From NCBI GenBank assembly GCA_903844155.1, contig CAIMSU010000117.1, positions 1 to 64,000 on the forward strand: a stretch of 64,000 nucleotides of DNA, written 5' to 3'. Numbering within the stretch: position 1 is the first letter of the stretch; each line of letters starts with the position of its first letter. The notes below the pieces were generated by a model. The model had not been told where the DNA came from and did not search any database. It worked only from the letters and a program-made list of their open reading frames with translations. This document shows positions 1 to 9,117 of this stretch, one piece after another. This DNA is from an uncultured Pseudomonadota bacterium. Lineage in GTDB: Bacteria; Myxococcota_A; UBA796; SXON01. The translations under genes and the position numbers were made by a program.

Positions 1-257
1 CCTTCGACCGGCAGCCTGCTACCCGGCGCTTCGGCGCCTACCGGGATGGGACTTGCACCCACAAGGTAGATGCAGCCCGCCGCCGCGCTCGTCCCCGCCT
101 GCGCGGATTCGGGCTCGGAGGCTTCAGGACGCACCATGGGGGGTTCTAGCCGGTGGCGCGGTGGGGCGCCGCTTCAGTCCCGATCCGCCCGATGCGGATC
201 CGGCTCTCGACGCGTCAAGAGCCCACACCGACTCCCTCGGATCGGAGACCGGAGGGG

Positions 258-533
258 TCATGGTGCCTGCTTTGGCGCGAACGCAAACTCATGGTGCCCC
301 GTTTGGCGCGGGATCCGTCCGGGCGCGCCGAATCCGGCGGCCGACGTCGACGGCGAGCCCGACGCCGACTCCGGCCGGTCGCCCGCTCACGGGGAAAGCT
401 CCATTTTTTCCGGGACCGGCGCAGCCTCGCACCCCGGCTGCCCTCGCGGGTTCCATGGTCCGTCGCCCCGCGGCTCACCCAACGCCAAAAACGCACCCAT
501 GGGTCGAGCATCGCGCCAAAAACGAGCCCATGA
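258..533. repeat. Four copies of a ~20-22 bp motif (consensus about TCATGGKKCYnnnTTTGGCGCG), two direct (258-279, 289-310) then two inverted (483-502, 512-533)
   Basis: Direct reading: tcatggtgcctgctttggcgcg, tcatggtgccccgtttggcgcg, then cgccaaaaacgcacccatgg and cgcgccaaaaacgagcccatga. Confidence 0.6.
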
Positions 534-723
534 ACCGGGCGCGCCACGCATCCGCGACTCCCGCCGCCGGTCGGGCGCGCGTGGACGCAGCGCACGCGAC
601 GCGCTCAGCGAGCACCCTGGTGCATTTGCGCCCCGACGCGGGTTCCCCGGAGGAAGCCCTCCGCTCCTCCACCGCGCCCCCCGTCCTTGCGCCCGCGCCC
701 GGCGCGTGGCACGATCCGCCGCT

Positions 724-1152
724 ATGCCCGCTCGTCCCCTTTTCGTCGTCGCTCTCGCGCTTCTCGCCGCCTGCACCGGGAAGGGCGGTGACTCCGACGA
801 CGGGCTCCCGCACATCCACATCGTCTCGCCGGCCGACGGCTCGACCGTCCCCACGTGCCTGAAGGTGACGGTCACCGTGGATAATTTCGAAATCGTCGCG
901 CCGTCCACGGACACGGCGCCAACGTCCGCGCAGGGCGTCTGGGACCTGGTGCTGAACAACAACGACAACCTGATGGTGCCCTGCGAAGCTCTGGAATGCT
1001 CGCTCACCCTCGACGGCTACGACGACGGCCCGCTCACGGTCGGCGCGGTGCTCGCGGACACCACCTACAACCGGCTGACCGACGCCAGCGGCGGCTATGT
1101 TGAAGACGCGGCGAGCTACACGCTCGCCGGCGACGACGTCAAGTGCCCATGA
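724..1152 (+). CDS. Small putative lipoprotein (signal peptide MPARPLFVVALALLAAC)
   Basis: In-frame ATG inside ORF 70..1152; lipobox LLAAC; acidic Ser/Asp-rich start of mature protein. Confidence 0.65.
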   Translation: MPARPLFVVALALLAACTGKGGDSDDGLPHIHIVSPADGSTVPTCLKVTVTVDNFEIVAPSTDTAPTSAQGVWDLVLNNNDNLMVPCEALECSLTLDGYDDGPLTVGAVLADTTYNRLTDASGGYVEDAASYTLAGDDVKCP

Positions 1153-1163
1153 CCGGAGCTTCC

Positions 1164-2324
1164 ATGGTCCGATTTTCCCTCATCAGCGTCCTCGCGCTCG
1201 CGGCCTGCAGCGGCAAGCCCTCGGGCGACACCGCACCGGCCGACAGCACCGCCAACGGGCAGGACACCGGGACAGGCGGCGACAGCTCCGACACCGCCGG
1301 CGTCGATGCAGACGGCGATGGATTCACCGTCGCCCAGGGCGATTGCAACGACACCAACGTCTACCAGTCACCCGCCCGCACCGAGGACCCGAGCGACGGC
1401 GTCGACAACGACTGCGACGGTCGGATCGACGAGGTCTGGAGCGGCGTCGACGTTGCCTACGGAAACGCTGCAGGTTCAAGCTCGATCTTCAACCTCGACC
1501 TCATCGGCCGGGTACAGAACGAGGTCCAGGTCGACAGCTCCTGCGCGCCGTACTGGCTCGACCACAAGGACGGCCCGCTCTCGGACGGCACGGACGACTG
1601 GATCATCAACAACGCGTACGCCGCCGTCTCCGACGTCAGCCGCGACGGAACCTGCACGGACATCGCCGACTTCTCGGACACCACGGCCTACCCCTACGGG
1701 GTCTACGGCGTCGCCACTGGTGTCGACGGCACCATCTACGCCACCACGCTCGACAACCTCGACGTCGTGAGCGAGGACGGCACGATCACCTCCGTGGCAA
1801 CGTGGAAGTGCGACCTGATGAACTCCGACAACCACGAATTGGCGGCGTACAGCCTCGCTGTCGACCCGTTGACGGGCGTGATTGCGCTGTACGGCTACTT
1901 CGGCGGGTTCGCGACGTACGATCCCGCGACCGGCGCGTTCACGATGCTCGCGAAGGAGAACTGGTCCACGTCCACGCTGAATACGTTCTCGGGCGCGCAC
2001 AAGGACGGCTTTGACGACGGCACCGGCACCGGCGGAGGCTGGTACACGGCGGGCGTGGACGCGACCACCGGCAGCTACGCGATGTACAAGTTCAACGAGG
2101 CGCAGAACCAGTGGGTCAGCAAGGCCGCCTGGACGGACGAGGACTGGGCGCCCTTCATGCTCGCGATCGACGGGGACAACGGGGATTATTACGTGACCGC
2201 CAACGCGGGTTGGTACTACACCGTCTGGCGGATCGTCAGCGACACCGACTACGCAGCGCAGCTCTACTCCACCGACGGCACCGTCGAAAACCGGGCGTTC
2301 TATGGCATCGTCTCCAACTACTGA
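1164..2324 (+). CDS. Putative lipoprotein with a single MopE-type repeat (DADGDGFTVAQGDCND...GVDNDCDGRIDE) and a propeller-like C-terminal region
   Basis: MVRFSLISVLALAAC lipobox; MopE-like Asp/Cys motif. Confidence 0.75.
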   Translation: MVRFSLISVLALAACSGKPSGDTAPADSTANGQDTGTGGDSSDTAGVDADGDGFTVAQGDCNDTNVYQSPARTEDPSDGVDNDCDGRIDEVWSGVDVAYGNAAGSSSIFNLDLIGRVQNEVQVDSSCAPYWLDHKDGPLSDGTDDWIINNAYAAVSDVSRDGTCTDIADFSDTTAYPYGVYGVATGVDGTIYATTLDNLDVVSEDGTITSVATWKCDLMNSDNHELAAYSLAVDPLTGVIALYGYFGGFATYDPATGAFTMLAKENWSTSTLNTFSGAHKDGFDDGTGTGGGWYTAGVDATTGSYAMYKFNEAQNQWVSKAAWTDEDWAPFMLAIDGDNGDYYVTANAGWYYTVWRIVSDTDYAAQLYSTDGTVENRAFYGIVSNY

Positions 2325-2487
2325 GCCCGTGGACAGGCCCGCGGGCTCATCGGTCGAGGTGCTGATCGGCATCTCGGCCGTGCTGATCCTCGTCGTGGCG
2401 ATGGCGGGAACCTTCGCGCCCGACCTGCTCCCATGGGCGAACGGCGTCGTCAACCAGATCGCGGACAAGCTCGGCATCGACTTTTGA
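2302..2487 (+). CDS. Small single-TM protein, possible Flp/pilin-like subunit
   Basis: 61 aa, PAGSSVEVLIGISAVLILVVAMAG...; overlaps upstream gene end and the downstream prepilin-peptidase-like gene. Confidence 0.5.
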   Translation: MASSPTTEPVDRPAGSSVEVLIGISAVLILVVAMAGTFAPDLLPWANGVVNQIADKLGIDF

Positions 2488-2963
2488 GCGTTGATCCTCG
2501 GGTCGTACAGCAAGCGCTCATCGCGGTCCTCATCGTCGTCGCCTGCTACACCGACGTGACGACGATGAAGATCAAGAACTGGCTCACGCTGCCGATCATG
2601 GCGCTCGGGTCCGCGCTCGCGTTCTGGACACTCGGGGCATGGTGGCTCGGTGTCGCCGGCCTGTTGACGGCGTTGGTCGTCGCGTTTCTGCCGTGGCACA
2701 CGCGCGTGCTCAGCGCGGGCGACGTGAAGATGCTGATGGCTGCAGGCGCCCTCCTCGGCCCGCACCTCGCCATCTCGGCGACGCTGTGGTCGCTGTGCAT
2801 CGCCGTCCCCGCCGGCCTGGCCGCGCTGCTCTACAAGCGCCGGCTCGGAAACCTCAAGCGCGTCCTTGTCGACGGGAAAACCGAGGAAGCGACGATGCTC
2901 TGGCACGCGCCGGTGCTCGGGGCCGGCATCGTGGTCGCGATGGTCTGGCCGAACGCGATTTGA
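2484..2963 (+). CDS. A24-type prepilin peptidase-like protein (CpaA/TadV-like)
   Basis: CYTDVTTMKIKNWLTLP and SAGDVKMLMAAGALLGP motifs typical of A24 peptidases; TTG start overlapping the upstream stop. Confidence 0.7.
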   Translation: MSVDPRVVQQALIAVLIVVACYTDVTTMKIKNWLTLPIMALGSALAFWTLGAWWLGVAGLLTALVVAFLPWHTRVLSAGDVKMLMAAGALLGPHLAISATLWSLCIAVPAGLAALLYKRRLGNLKRVLVDGKTEEATMLWHAPVLGAGIVVAMVWPNAI

Positions 2964-3016
2964 TTCCGCGTAGAGCGGTCGGCGGTGTGGAAAACTGCCG
3001 GTGAAACCGGTAGGCT

Positions 3017-5808
3017 GTGCGGATGCGCCTCGCGTCCCTCGCCCTCGGCCTCCCGCTCGCCCTGCCCCTCGCTTTGGCAACCGCTTGTGTCCCAAAGCTC
3101 CCTCCCGTCGGCGACTCCTCGGACGACACCGCCGTCGACTCGCACGGCGACTCCACGGTGGACTCGGCGACGGACTCCTCGACGGACTCCGTGACCGACT
3201 CCGCGCGCGACTCAGACACCTCGCCCGACGCCGATGGCGACGGCTACACGGTGAACGCCGGGGACTGCGACGACGCCAACCCGGCGGTGAACCCCGGCGC
3301 GTTCGAGCTCTGCGACGGCATCGACAACAACTGCGACGGCGTGATCGACGAAGACACCGCCGCAGACGCCCCGTTCTGGTATCTCGACAGCGACGGCGAC
3401 GGCTACGGCGACCCTGACGCGTCGATGACGGCATGCGCGCAGCCCGAAGGCTACGTCGCGAACAAGGACGATTGCAACGACGCTTCCCGCGCCTACCACC
3501 CCGGCGCGGCCGAGACCTCCTGCACCGACCCCAACGACTACAATTTGACGGTTCGGTGGGCACCGCCGACGCGGACGGCGACGGCTACGAAGCCTGCCAG
3601 GACTGCAACGACGACCCGGCTTCCGGAGGCGCCGCCATCAACCGCGGCGCGACCGAGCTCTGCGACGGCATCGACAACAACTGCAACGGCACCGTCGACG
3701 AAGACTCGGCGATCGACGCCCCCTCCTGGTACACCGACGGCGACGGCGACGGGTACGGCGACCCTGCGTCCGCCCAGCCCGCCTGCAGCCAGCCCGACGG
3801 CTACATCGCAGACGGCACGGACTGTGACGATACAGACACGACGGTGCTCGGTCCGACGACGTACTGGGAGGACGGCGATCACGACGGCTACGGCGACAGC
3901 GGACGTTCGGAGGGGTTCTGCAGCGACCCGGGCTGGGACTGGAGCCTGACCAACGACGACTGTAGCGGCGGGCTGGGCTGGATCAACCCCGGCGCGCAGG
4001 AGGTCTGCGACGGTTTGGACGACAATTGCGACGGGCTCATCGACGACGACGATCCCGCGATCGTCGGTCAGCCCACCTGGTACACGGACGGGGATGGCGA
4101 CGGGTATGGCGCCGGCACCGGGACGACCCAGTGCTACGCCCCTGACGGCGAGATCAGCATCGGCGGCGACTGCAATGACACCGACCCCGCAATCAACCCC
4201 GGCGCCACCGAGGTCTGCGACGCCGCGCTCACGGACGAGGACTGTGATGGCTACGCGGATGACGCCGATCCCGAAGGCGCCGACGGCCAGACCGACTGGT
4301 ACCAGGACGCTGATGGCGACGGCTACGGCGTCACTGCGACGGACCTCCACGCCTGCCTCCAGCCCGCCGGCTACGTCGCGTACGGGAGCGACTGCGACGA
4401 CGCAAACGCCGCGGTGAACCCGAGCGAAACGGAGATCTGCAGCAACCTGCTGGACGACGACTGCAACGGGAGCGCGGGGGACTGCGAGATCAGCGGGAAG
4501 AACCTGGGGGATGAGGTGGAGTATACTGGTGAGAACTCCGACGACTACGCCGGTTGGGCGGTGTCCGTCGCGGGCGACGTGAACGGGGATGGGTACGACG
4601 ACGTGCTGGTCGGGGCCTACCAGCGGACAGACACAATCTACGATCAGGGCGCTGCCTACCTCGTGCTCGGGAGCCCGAGCCCGGCGAGCGCCAGCCTGTC
4701 CAGCGCGATCGTGTACACCGGCGAAGCCAACAGCGATGACGCCGGGTGCAGCGTCTCGGGCGCGGGCGACGTGAATGGCGATGGCTACGACGACATGCTG
4801 GTTGGCGCCTACGTCTGGTCCACCGACCTCGCCGGTGCCGCCTATCTGGTGCTGGGGAGCGCCTCTCCCGCTTCTGCCAGTCTCTCCACGGCAGTAGACT
4901 ACACCGGGGAGAACGCGGGGGACTACGCCGGATATACGGTGGCGGCAGCGGGGGACGTGAACGGGGATGGCCTGTCCGACGTCCTCATCGGCTCCAACCA
5001 CAACAGCGACGGCGGGTACCGGGGCGGCGCGGCCTACCTCGTGCTGGGGAACCTGGACCCCGCGTCCAGCTCACTCTCGACAGCGGTCGAGTATGACGGC
5101 GATCAAGACGCGGAGTACGCGAGTACCGGGCTCGCCGGCGCAGGCGATGTGGACGGTGACGGCCTCGACGACGTGCTCGTAGGCGCCCCCGAGAACACGG
5201 ACGGCGGGTTTGTGGCGGGCGCCGCCTACCTCATCGCGGGGAGCGGGACACCGTCATCCGCCGCCCTCTCCACCGGGATCGAATGGATCGGCGCGCCGTC
5301 GGACTACGCAGGCAACGCGGTCTCTGGCGCGGGCGACGTCAACGGCGACGGCTACGTCGACCTCGTCGTCGGGGCCCCGTACAACAACGATGGCGGGTCG
5401 TACGCCGGGGCTGCCTACCTCGTACTCGGCACGGCCACCCCGGCTAGCGCGAGCCTGTCCACCGCGATCGAGTACATAGGCGACGCCAGTGGCGAACGGG
5501 CGGGCGACAGCGTCGCCGGGGTTGGCGACGTGGACGCGGACGGGTTCGACGACGTCGCCATCGGAGCGTATCGGACCTCGGGCGGCGTGGACAGCGTCCA
5601 CCTCCTCCTCGGCAGCGCGTCACCGACAGACGCGAGCCTCTCGACGAAGATGACGTTCGGCGCCGCGGACCCGACGACGGCGGTTGGGCTGAACGTCGGC
5701 CCCGGCGGCGACGTGAACGGCGACGGGCTGTCCGACTTCGTGGTCGGCTCCCCCGTCGACGCCAGCGACGCAGGCGCCGCCTACCTCGTCACGGGGAGCG
5801 GGCTCTAG
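3017..5808 (+). CDS. Frameshifted MopE-repeat plus seven FG-GAP repeat surface lipoprotein (N-part in ORF 3017..3949, C-part in ORF 3433..5808, frameshift near 3545)
   Basis: MopE repeats DADGDGY/CDGIDNNCDG run from one frame into the other at ...CTDPNDYN|DGSVGTADADGDGY; seven GDVNGDGxxDxLVGA repeats follow. Confidence 0.8.
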
Positions 5809-6452
5809 GGCGTGGGCGACGCCGTCAGGTAGCCGTGCAAATACCCCATGTCATGCGCCAGCCCCGCGGTCTGGAACCAGTGCACCAGCCAGTGCGGGAC
5901 GAGGCCACCGGGGTCGATGTCGAGCTGCTCCGTCACGAAAAGGCCGCCGCCGGGCGCGGCTGACACCGTCCAGTAGCCCTCATCGCGGGGCATGACGACG
6001 GCAAGATCGTCGTGCGGCTGGAACGCCCCCTGCGCGGTGGTCCAGGCGAAGGTGCGCGTGCTGGGCGCGCGCGAGAGCCAGACCTGCGACTCGCGCGGCG
6101 ACAGGCCGTGACCGGGGTCGTCGTGCTGCCAGATCAATGATTTTCCATCAACGGCCTGGAGGACCTTCTCCTCCTTGATCTCGGGGATGAACGCGCCCCA
6201 CTGGTCGTAGCGCTCCAGCGCCGCGGTCATGCGGTCGGGCGAGGCGTCGGGCCAGGTGCACTCCGCGCGGACCGGCGCGACACCCGAGTCGTCGGCCTTG
6301 CCCAGCCACAACTCGCAGCCGTCGTAGGGGTCCACGTGCTGGTCGACGGCGAAGGTCGGCGCGGCCCACGCTCGCGGCGCCAGGAGCGCAGTCCCCACGA
6401 GCACCCAGCGACCGCCGATTCCCCGCGCACCTATCAAAAGTGACGACGTCAC
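5805..6452 (-). CDS. START/SRPBCC-like lipid-binding domain protein with signal peptide
   Basis: Signal peptide then CTWPDASPDRMTAALERYDQWGAFIPEIKEEKVLQ...; START-like layout. Confidence 0.55.
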   Translation of the reverse strand: MTSSLLIGARGIGGRWVLVGTALLAPRAWAAPTFAVDQHVDPYDGCELWLGKADDSGVAPVRAECTWPDASPDRMTAALERYDQWGAFIPEIKEEKVLQAVDGKSLIWQHDDPGHGLSPRESQVWLSRAPSTRTFAWTTAQGAFQPHDDLAVVMPRDEGYWTVSAAPGGGLFVTEQLDIDPGGLVPHWLVHWFQTAGLAHDMGYLHGYLTASPTP

Positions 6453-7057
6453 TTTTCAACACTCCCGGGCTTCGGGCGCAGGACCCGACCGCCCGGCCAC
6501 GCGCCGATCGCCGCGAGGATCAGCATGGGGAGCACGTGACCGAGCAAGACGTGCTCGGGGTGCCCGACCGGGCACCACAGGTCGACGAGCACCCAGGCCA
6601 ACGCCCCCGCGGCGATCCCCATCGCCGCTCCGGCCGCGAGCGGGTGGTCAGAGATGGACCCCCGCCGCGTCACAAGGAGCGCCGCGAGGATGGAACAGCC
6701 GTCGACCGTCGACAACAATAGGCATTTGAGGCCTGGCTTCGACGGCCACCAGCGGTCGCCGCCGTCAAACATCGCGCCGATCCCGACCTTCCACGAGAAC
6801 AGCAGCACCGGCGCGCCGACGAGCAGCGCGACCAGCCACCACCCCGTCAATTCGTGCGCGCGGATGTAGCCGACGTACCACACGACGCTGACGATCCCGA
6901 GCGTGCCCGCGAGCGTCGCGACGACCAGCTCCGGCGACCGGTCGTAGCCGCGAAACCCGCCTTCGTAGAGGAAAACCCCTATCGCGAGGCCGAAGCCGAG
7001 CAGCAAGGTGAGCGTGGTCTCCAGGCGGGACCGCACGGGAGCAACAGGATCGCCCAT
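6449..7057 (-). CDS. NrsF/DUF1109-like integral membrane (anti-sigma-like) protein
   Basis: Multi-TM; KPGLKCLLLSTVDGCSILAALLVTRRG...LVDLWCPVGHPEHVLLGHVLPML resembles DUF1109. Confidence 0.5.
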   Translation of the reverse strand: MGDPVAPVRSRLETTLTLLLGFGLAIGVFLYEGGFRGYDRSPELVVATLAGTLGIVSVVWYVGYIRAHELTGWWLVALLVGAPVLLFSWKVGIGAMFDGGDRWWPSKPGLKCLLLSTVDGCSILAALLVTRRGSISDHPLAAGAAMGIAAGALAWVLVDLWCPVGHPEHVLLGHVLPMLILAAIGAWPGGRVLRPKPGSVEK

Positions 7058-7593
7058 CAGGCCCCGTGCCCTTTCACCCAGCCAACCACCCGCGCCCGCT
7101 GCGCGTCCGTCTGCGGGGAAGGCTGCGTGGAAAGATGCTTGTCGTGCGCCCTCGCCTCCGTGATGGCCTCAAACGCCTCCTCCGCGGTCATCCCCTGCTC
7201 GCGAAGCCAGCAACCCGCGACGACGCCCGTCCGGCCGTGCCCTCCCCAGCAGTGCACATAGGTCACCGCGTCGTTCGCGTGCAGGATGTCGAGGGCCTGA
7301 CGAACCGCCGTGACGGACGGCGGCGTGAGGTCGCGCGTGGGCAGGCGCGCCCAGGTGACGGCGACCCCGCGATCCGCGCCGAGCGCGACCAGACGCGCAT
7401 CGTAGGGGGTGAAGGGCTTGCCACCGCCGCCCAGCTCCGCCGCCTCCTGTAAGTAGATGACGCTCGTGACGCCAACGTCCAGCAATCCGCGAAGGCGTCC
7501 GTCCACGTCCGCCGGGTCCGGCGCACCGGGAAAGCAGCCCCCGAGCACGCGGCCAGGGGTGATCCACCACGTCTTCGGGAAGGGGTACGTCAT
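7057..7593 (-). CDS. Dual-specificity/tyrosine phosphatase family protein
   Basis: Catalytic P-loop VHCWGGHGRTGVVAGCWL (HCxxxxGRTG). Confidence 0.8.
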   Translation of the reverse strand: MTYPFPKTWWITPGRVLGGCFPGAPDPADVDGRLRGLLDVGVTSVIYLQEAAELGGGGKPFTPYDARLVALGADRGVAVTWARLPTRDLTPPSVTAVRQALDILHANDAVTYVHCWGGHGRTGVVAGCWLREQGMTAEEAFEAITEARAHDKHLSTQPSPQTDAQRARVVGWVKGHGA

Positions 7594-7623
7594 CTTGAGG
7601 GTGTAACGAGCTAAGGTCGCCCC

Positions 7624-9111
7624 ATGCCTCGCATTCTCGTCCTTCTCCCGCTCGTCCTCCCCTTCCTCGCCGCCTGCGCTCCAAAGTCGGACTCCGGGGC
7701 CGACTCCAACCCGCCGGAACCGCAAGGCCCCACTGGCCTCGTCGTCGCTCTGAGCCCGGCGGTTCCGACCGTCGGCGCGCCGCTCGACTGCATCGTCACG
7801 ACGGAGGCCGTGTCGTCGGACGGGTCAGCCGTCACCTACACGTACGCGTGGACGCAGAACGGGACGGCGTCGACCGTCACGGATCCCGAGATCCCAGCCG
7901 CAAACCTCGTCCACGGCGACGTCTGGGATGTCACCGTCACGCCGACGGACGACCTTGGGGCCGGGGACGTCGCGACGGCTGAGGCCACGGTCGCCGACAC
8001 CGCGCCGGTGCTCGACGCGATCAGCATCACGCCGACGTCCGGGTACGCGACCACGACGTTCTCGGCGATCCTCGGCAGCTCTTTTGACGCGGACGGTGAC
8101 GCCATCTCCTTCGCCTACAACTGGTCTGCGGACGGCATCGTCATCGGGACGAACCCGGACCTCACCGGCGGCTTCACGCGCGACCAGGTCATCGCGCTCG
8201 CCGTCGTGCCGAACGACGGCTCCCTGAACGGGGCGATCGTCGACTCGCAGAACACGGTCACCGTCACCGATTCTCCGCCGACAATCACGGGTGTGACCGT
8301 CTCGCCCGACCCGCTCTACACCGACAGCGTCGCCACCTGCGTCCCCGAGGGCTGGACCGACGCGGACGACGACCCCGAGGGGTATCGGTACGCCTGGACC
8401 GTGAACGGCGACGACGCCGGCACCGACGCGACCCTCGACGGCTCGCTGTTCGCGCGGGGCGACGACGTCGGCTGCACCGCCACGCCTTTTGACGGCGAGC
8501 AGGTGGGCTTGCCGATCACGGCCACCGAGGTCACCGTCGCCAATTCCGCCCCCGTCCTCTCCGGCGCCACCCTCACCATCGCCACGCCAACGCGCGCCGA
8601 CAGCGAGGGCATCACGCTCTCCGCCGCGACCGACGCCGATGGCGACTACATCCTCTACAACTACGAGTGGTACGTGAACGACGTGGACGAGGGGCGCAGC
8701 TCCACGCTCTCCTCCAGCAAATTCGTCCGCGGCGACGTCATCTACGCGGACGTGACGCCCTGGGACGGCCGGGACTACGGGGATCCGGTGCGGACGGACA
8801 GCGCGACCGTCGCAAACTCACCCCCGAGCGCGCCGGGAATCAGCATCACGCCCGCCTCCCCGGCGCCCGGCGACATCCTCGTCTGCAGCGTCGAGACGCC
8901 CTCCACCGACCTCGACGGCGACGCCATCACCTACACCTTCGGCTGGACCGTGAACGGCGAGGCCTACTCGCGGGCGAAGGCGCGCGACACCGACAGCACC
9001 GTCTCCTCCGCGGACGTCGGCCCGCTCCAGGTGTGGGTCTGCTCCTGCACGGCGGACGACGGCACGGACAGCGTGTCCGTCAGCGAGAGCGTCACCGTCT
9101 CGGGCGGATGA
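7624..9111 (+). CDS. Lipoprotein with tandem PKD/Ig-like repeats
   Basis: Lipobox FLAAC; repeated YxYxWTVNG / NSPPSxPxISITP modules. Confidence 0.75.
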   Translation: MPRILVLLPLVLPFLAACAPKSDSGADSNPPEPQGPTGLVVALSPAVPTVGAPLDCIVTTEAVSSDGSAVTYTYAWTQNGTASTVTDPEIPAANLVHGDVWDVTVTPTDDLGAGDVATAEATVADTAPVLDAISITPTSGYATTTFSAILGSSFDADGDAISFAYNWSADGIVIGTNPDLTGGFTRDQVIALAVVPNDGSLNGAIVDSQNTVTVTDSPPTITGVTVSPDPLYTDSVATCVPEGWTDADDDPEGYRYAWTVNGDDAGTDATLDGSLFARGDDVGCTATPFDGEQVGLPITATEVTVANSAPVLSGATLTIATPTRADSEGITLSAATDADGDYILYNYEWYVNDVDEGRSSTLSSSKFVRGDVIYADVTPWDGRDYGDPVRTDSATVANSPPSAPGISITPASPAPGDILVCSVETPSTDLDGDAITYTFGWTVNGEAYSRAKARDTDSTVSSADVGPLQVWVCSCTADDGTDSVSVSESVTVSGG

Positions 9112-9117
9112 CCCTGG

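Noticed and set aside
1-75. tRNA on the minus strand (T-arm-like GTGGG-TGCAAGT-CCCAT)
   Set aside because: No acceptor stem, anticodon arm or CCA can be assembled; loop has G instead of the usual T at position 55. Kept only as a possible structured RNA edge.
53-862. Overlapping ORFs in the first 700 bp on both strands
   Set aside because: Arg/Pro/Ala-rich, no motif or signal; only the lipoprotein from 724 is supported.
1476-3563. 695-aa minus-strand ORF
   Set aside because: Opposite the MopE lipoprotein and prepilin peptidase genes; Arg-rich shadow frame.
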